From NCBI GenBank assembly GCA_910589195.1, contig CAJUTC010000033.1, positions 1-41,983 on the forward strand: a DNA stretch of 41,983 nt, read 5' to 3'. Below the pieces are notes generated by a model, which searched no databases, had not been told where the DNA came from, and saw only the letters and a list, made by a program, of their open reading frames with translations. The stretch is from an uncultured Lachnospiraceae bacterium (GTDB lineage Bacteria > Bacillota > Clostridia > Lachnospirales > Lachnospiraceae). Position numbers and translations under genes: made by a program. This document shows positions 40,722 through 41,983 of the stretch, one piece after another. Every line of letters begins with the position of its first letter. The stretch's first letter is position 1.

Positions 40722-41983
40722 CTATTTGATTTTAGATGCGTTGGAAGCAAATATAGATAATTTTGAAATCAGAATGTTAGAGCAGAATGTAATCGAAGGG
40801 ATTTTAAAATTTCGCTTAAATCGGGAAGAAGAAAATTTTGTTTATTATTATGAAATAACATCCAGGCAACCATTAAGCAGGATGCTGGAATTTAAAGAAA
40901 TCAAAAAAGAAGAAATCAGCCGCCTGATTTTAGGAATCGGAAGCATATTAAACCGTATTGAGCCATTTCTCTTGCAAGAAGGAAATATATTGTTAGAGCC
41001 GGAACATATTTATATTGAGCCAGATACTTATCAAGTTTGGCTGTGTTACGTGCCAGGATACCAGGGAGATTTTCCAAATGCTATGGAAAAACTTTTGCAG
41101 TTTCTTTTGAAAAAAGCAGACCACCGGGACAATGATACGGTAGTACTAGCCTATCGGCTTTACCAGGAAAGCCAAAAGGATTATTATGGCATGGATGACT
41201 TACTAAAGGCAGTGCAAGAAAGCCAGAAAGAGAACGTTTCGGATGAAAGACTAAGGGATCGTTCTAATTTAGATGATACCAGTTTAGAAGAGGAGGAATG
41301 GGAAAAGACGCTTCCAGACAACATATTTGGAAAAACAACTGGCTGGGGTGAAAATTTTCAGAGCGGGAAATATGCGGGAAACTGTTTTCAAAAGGAAAAC
41401 TATGAAAATATAAAGCGACCCAATTCTAATATCAGGTTAAAGGAAAAACAACGCAAATTAGAAAGAGAAATAAAAGAAAATCAATATAAAAATGGAAAAG
41501 TGAAAATTAAAAAAGGGACGAAATTTGCAATTCGGTTTATGCTTATTTTTGCATTAGGCAGCCCTGTGGCAGTATGGCTTGCCGCCGGGCAGGCAGGCCT
41601 TAGACAATTTGGGGGATGGCTTCTTGGGGCAGATGGGGTGATGCTGGCTATTTGTGGATGGGTTTTGCTAATAAATAAGAAAGCAGGGAAACAAATAAGA
41701 AAAGCTTCTGCTGCAAATAGTAAGAAAAAACATACAAAAAACAAGCTTCCAAAAACGGACCCTCCTGAATCGAAATGGTATATGACCTTCCAGGAAGATG
41801 AAGAAGAAGAATGGAAGCAGGAAATCCTTTTGGAAAAAGATAAGGCAAAAATAAATGAGGAGCCAAATAAGGATACGGTATTGTTAGCGGAGATGGAACA
41901 ATCAGGAGGGAAATCCCATATTTTAAAAAGTTTGGATCCATCCATTGAGGATATTCCAGTTTCCTACTTCCCGTTTATTATAG
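40687..41983 (+). CDS. DUF6382 domain protein, likely with C-terminal FHA domain (partial, runs off the window)
   Basis: The frame is open from ATG 40687 (GGAGG seven bases upstream) to the right edge: at least 432 residues, 3' end missing. The first 180 residues (MKVRYKREMRHNYLILDA; LLEPEHIYIEPDTYQVWLCYVP) match, as I recall, the DUF6382 domain that is paired with Tad loci in Lachnospiraceae. A charged linker, two hydrophobic segments (about 279-300 and 314-334), and a polar region follow. The last residues (SLDPSIEDIPVSYFPFII) resemble the opening of an FHA domain, expected to bind phosphothreonine just beyond the window. If so, the locus is linked to Ser/Thr kinase signalling. Confidence 0.75.
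   Translation, partial: MKVRYKREMRHNYLILDALEANIDNFEIRMLEQNVIEGILKFRLNREEENFVYYYEITSRQPLSRMLEFKEIKKEEISRLILGIGSILNRIEPFLLQEGNILLEPEHIYIEPDTYQVWLCYVPGYQGDFPNAMEKLLQFLLKKADHRDNDTVVLAYRLYQESQKDYYGMDDLLKAVQESQKENVSDERLRDRSNLDDTSLEEEEWEKTLPDNIFGKTTGWGENFQSGKYAGNCFQKENYENIKRPNSNIRLKEKQRKLEREIKENQYKNGKVKIKKGTKFAIRFMLIFALGSPVAVWLAAGQAGLRQFGGWLLGADGVMLAICGWVLLINKKAGKQIRKASAANSKKKHTKNKLPKTDPPESKWYMTFQEDEEEEWKQEILLEKDKAKINEEPNKDTVLLAEMEQSGGKSHILKSLDPSIEDIPVSYFPFII

Noticed and set aside
41481..41945. Minus-strand frames opposite the DUF6382 gene
   Set aside because: Shadows of the A/G-rich coding strand with no domain; the plus-strand frame has a good ribosome site and is open throughout.

Overview
The window looks like chromosome of a low-to-mid GC, anaerobic, Gram-positive Clostridia, most likely a Lachnospiraceae-type gut bacterium. 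This is inferred from the gene set: a bacterial V-type ATPase operon, a monoderm Tad/Flp pilus locus with DUF5702 and DUF6382 proteins and no secretin, a TIGR01906 membrane protein, AGGAGG-type ribosome binding sites, and sigma-A promoters with 17-bp spacers. No phage, CRISPR array or replication origin is visible.

Layout. (1) 1-2870 is accessory or scarred DNA: hairpins, a 5'-truncated IS200/IS605 transposase with a stem-loop right end, an MFS exporter behind a strong palindrome, and about 630 bases of gene remnants. (2) 2871-9375 is housekeeping: an OGG1-type DNA glycosylase (-), a DEDDh exonuclease (+), a KdpD/KdpE-like two-component pair without kdpFABC in view (-), a D-Ala-D-Ala carboxypeptidase and a TIGR01906 membrane protein (-). 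(3) 9628-18204 is a complete nine-gene V-type ATPase operon on the minus strand, in the order G/H-C-I-K-F-E-A-B-D, with a clear terminator. (4) 18512-21455 holds a HEPN-like/TM/SH3 protein (-), trmB, a small ORF coupled to trxA, and tRNA-Lys(CUU) (+). (5) 21675-26488 is a cell-wall module on the minus strand: response regulator, multi-TM histidine kinase, and an NlpC/P60 hydrolase with four peptidoglycan-binding repeats. (6) 26679-30599 is an alpha-glucan module on the minus strand: ArsR-type regulator, DUF2508 protein, GH13 enzyme, GlgB. (7) 30845 to the right edge is a Tad-type pilus operon on the plus strand, starting from a near-consensus promoter. It encodes a prepilin peptidase, TadZ, TadA, TadB, TadC, an Flp pilin, a DUF5702 protein, a TadE-like protein with two Cys/His modules, a second prepilin peptidase, another TadE-like protein, and a DUF6382 protein that runs off the window.

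How the parts work together. The Tad cluster is the most interesting region. TadA powers assembly on the TadB/TadC platform, TadZ probably positions the machine, one or two A24 peptidases process the pilins, and the Flp, TadE-like and DUF5702 proteins are candidate major and minor surface subunits. A probable phosphopeptide-sensing (FHA) protein lies at the end. Unusual points are the two peptidases, a TadC with an inserted extracytoplasmic domain of about 200 residues, and a pseudopilin carrying duplicated YHxxxxC...CxxC modules. Product names rest on motifs and family recall from the translated sequence; no database search was run.
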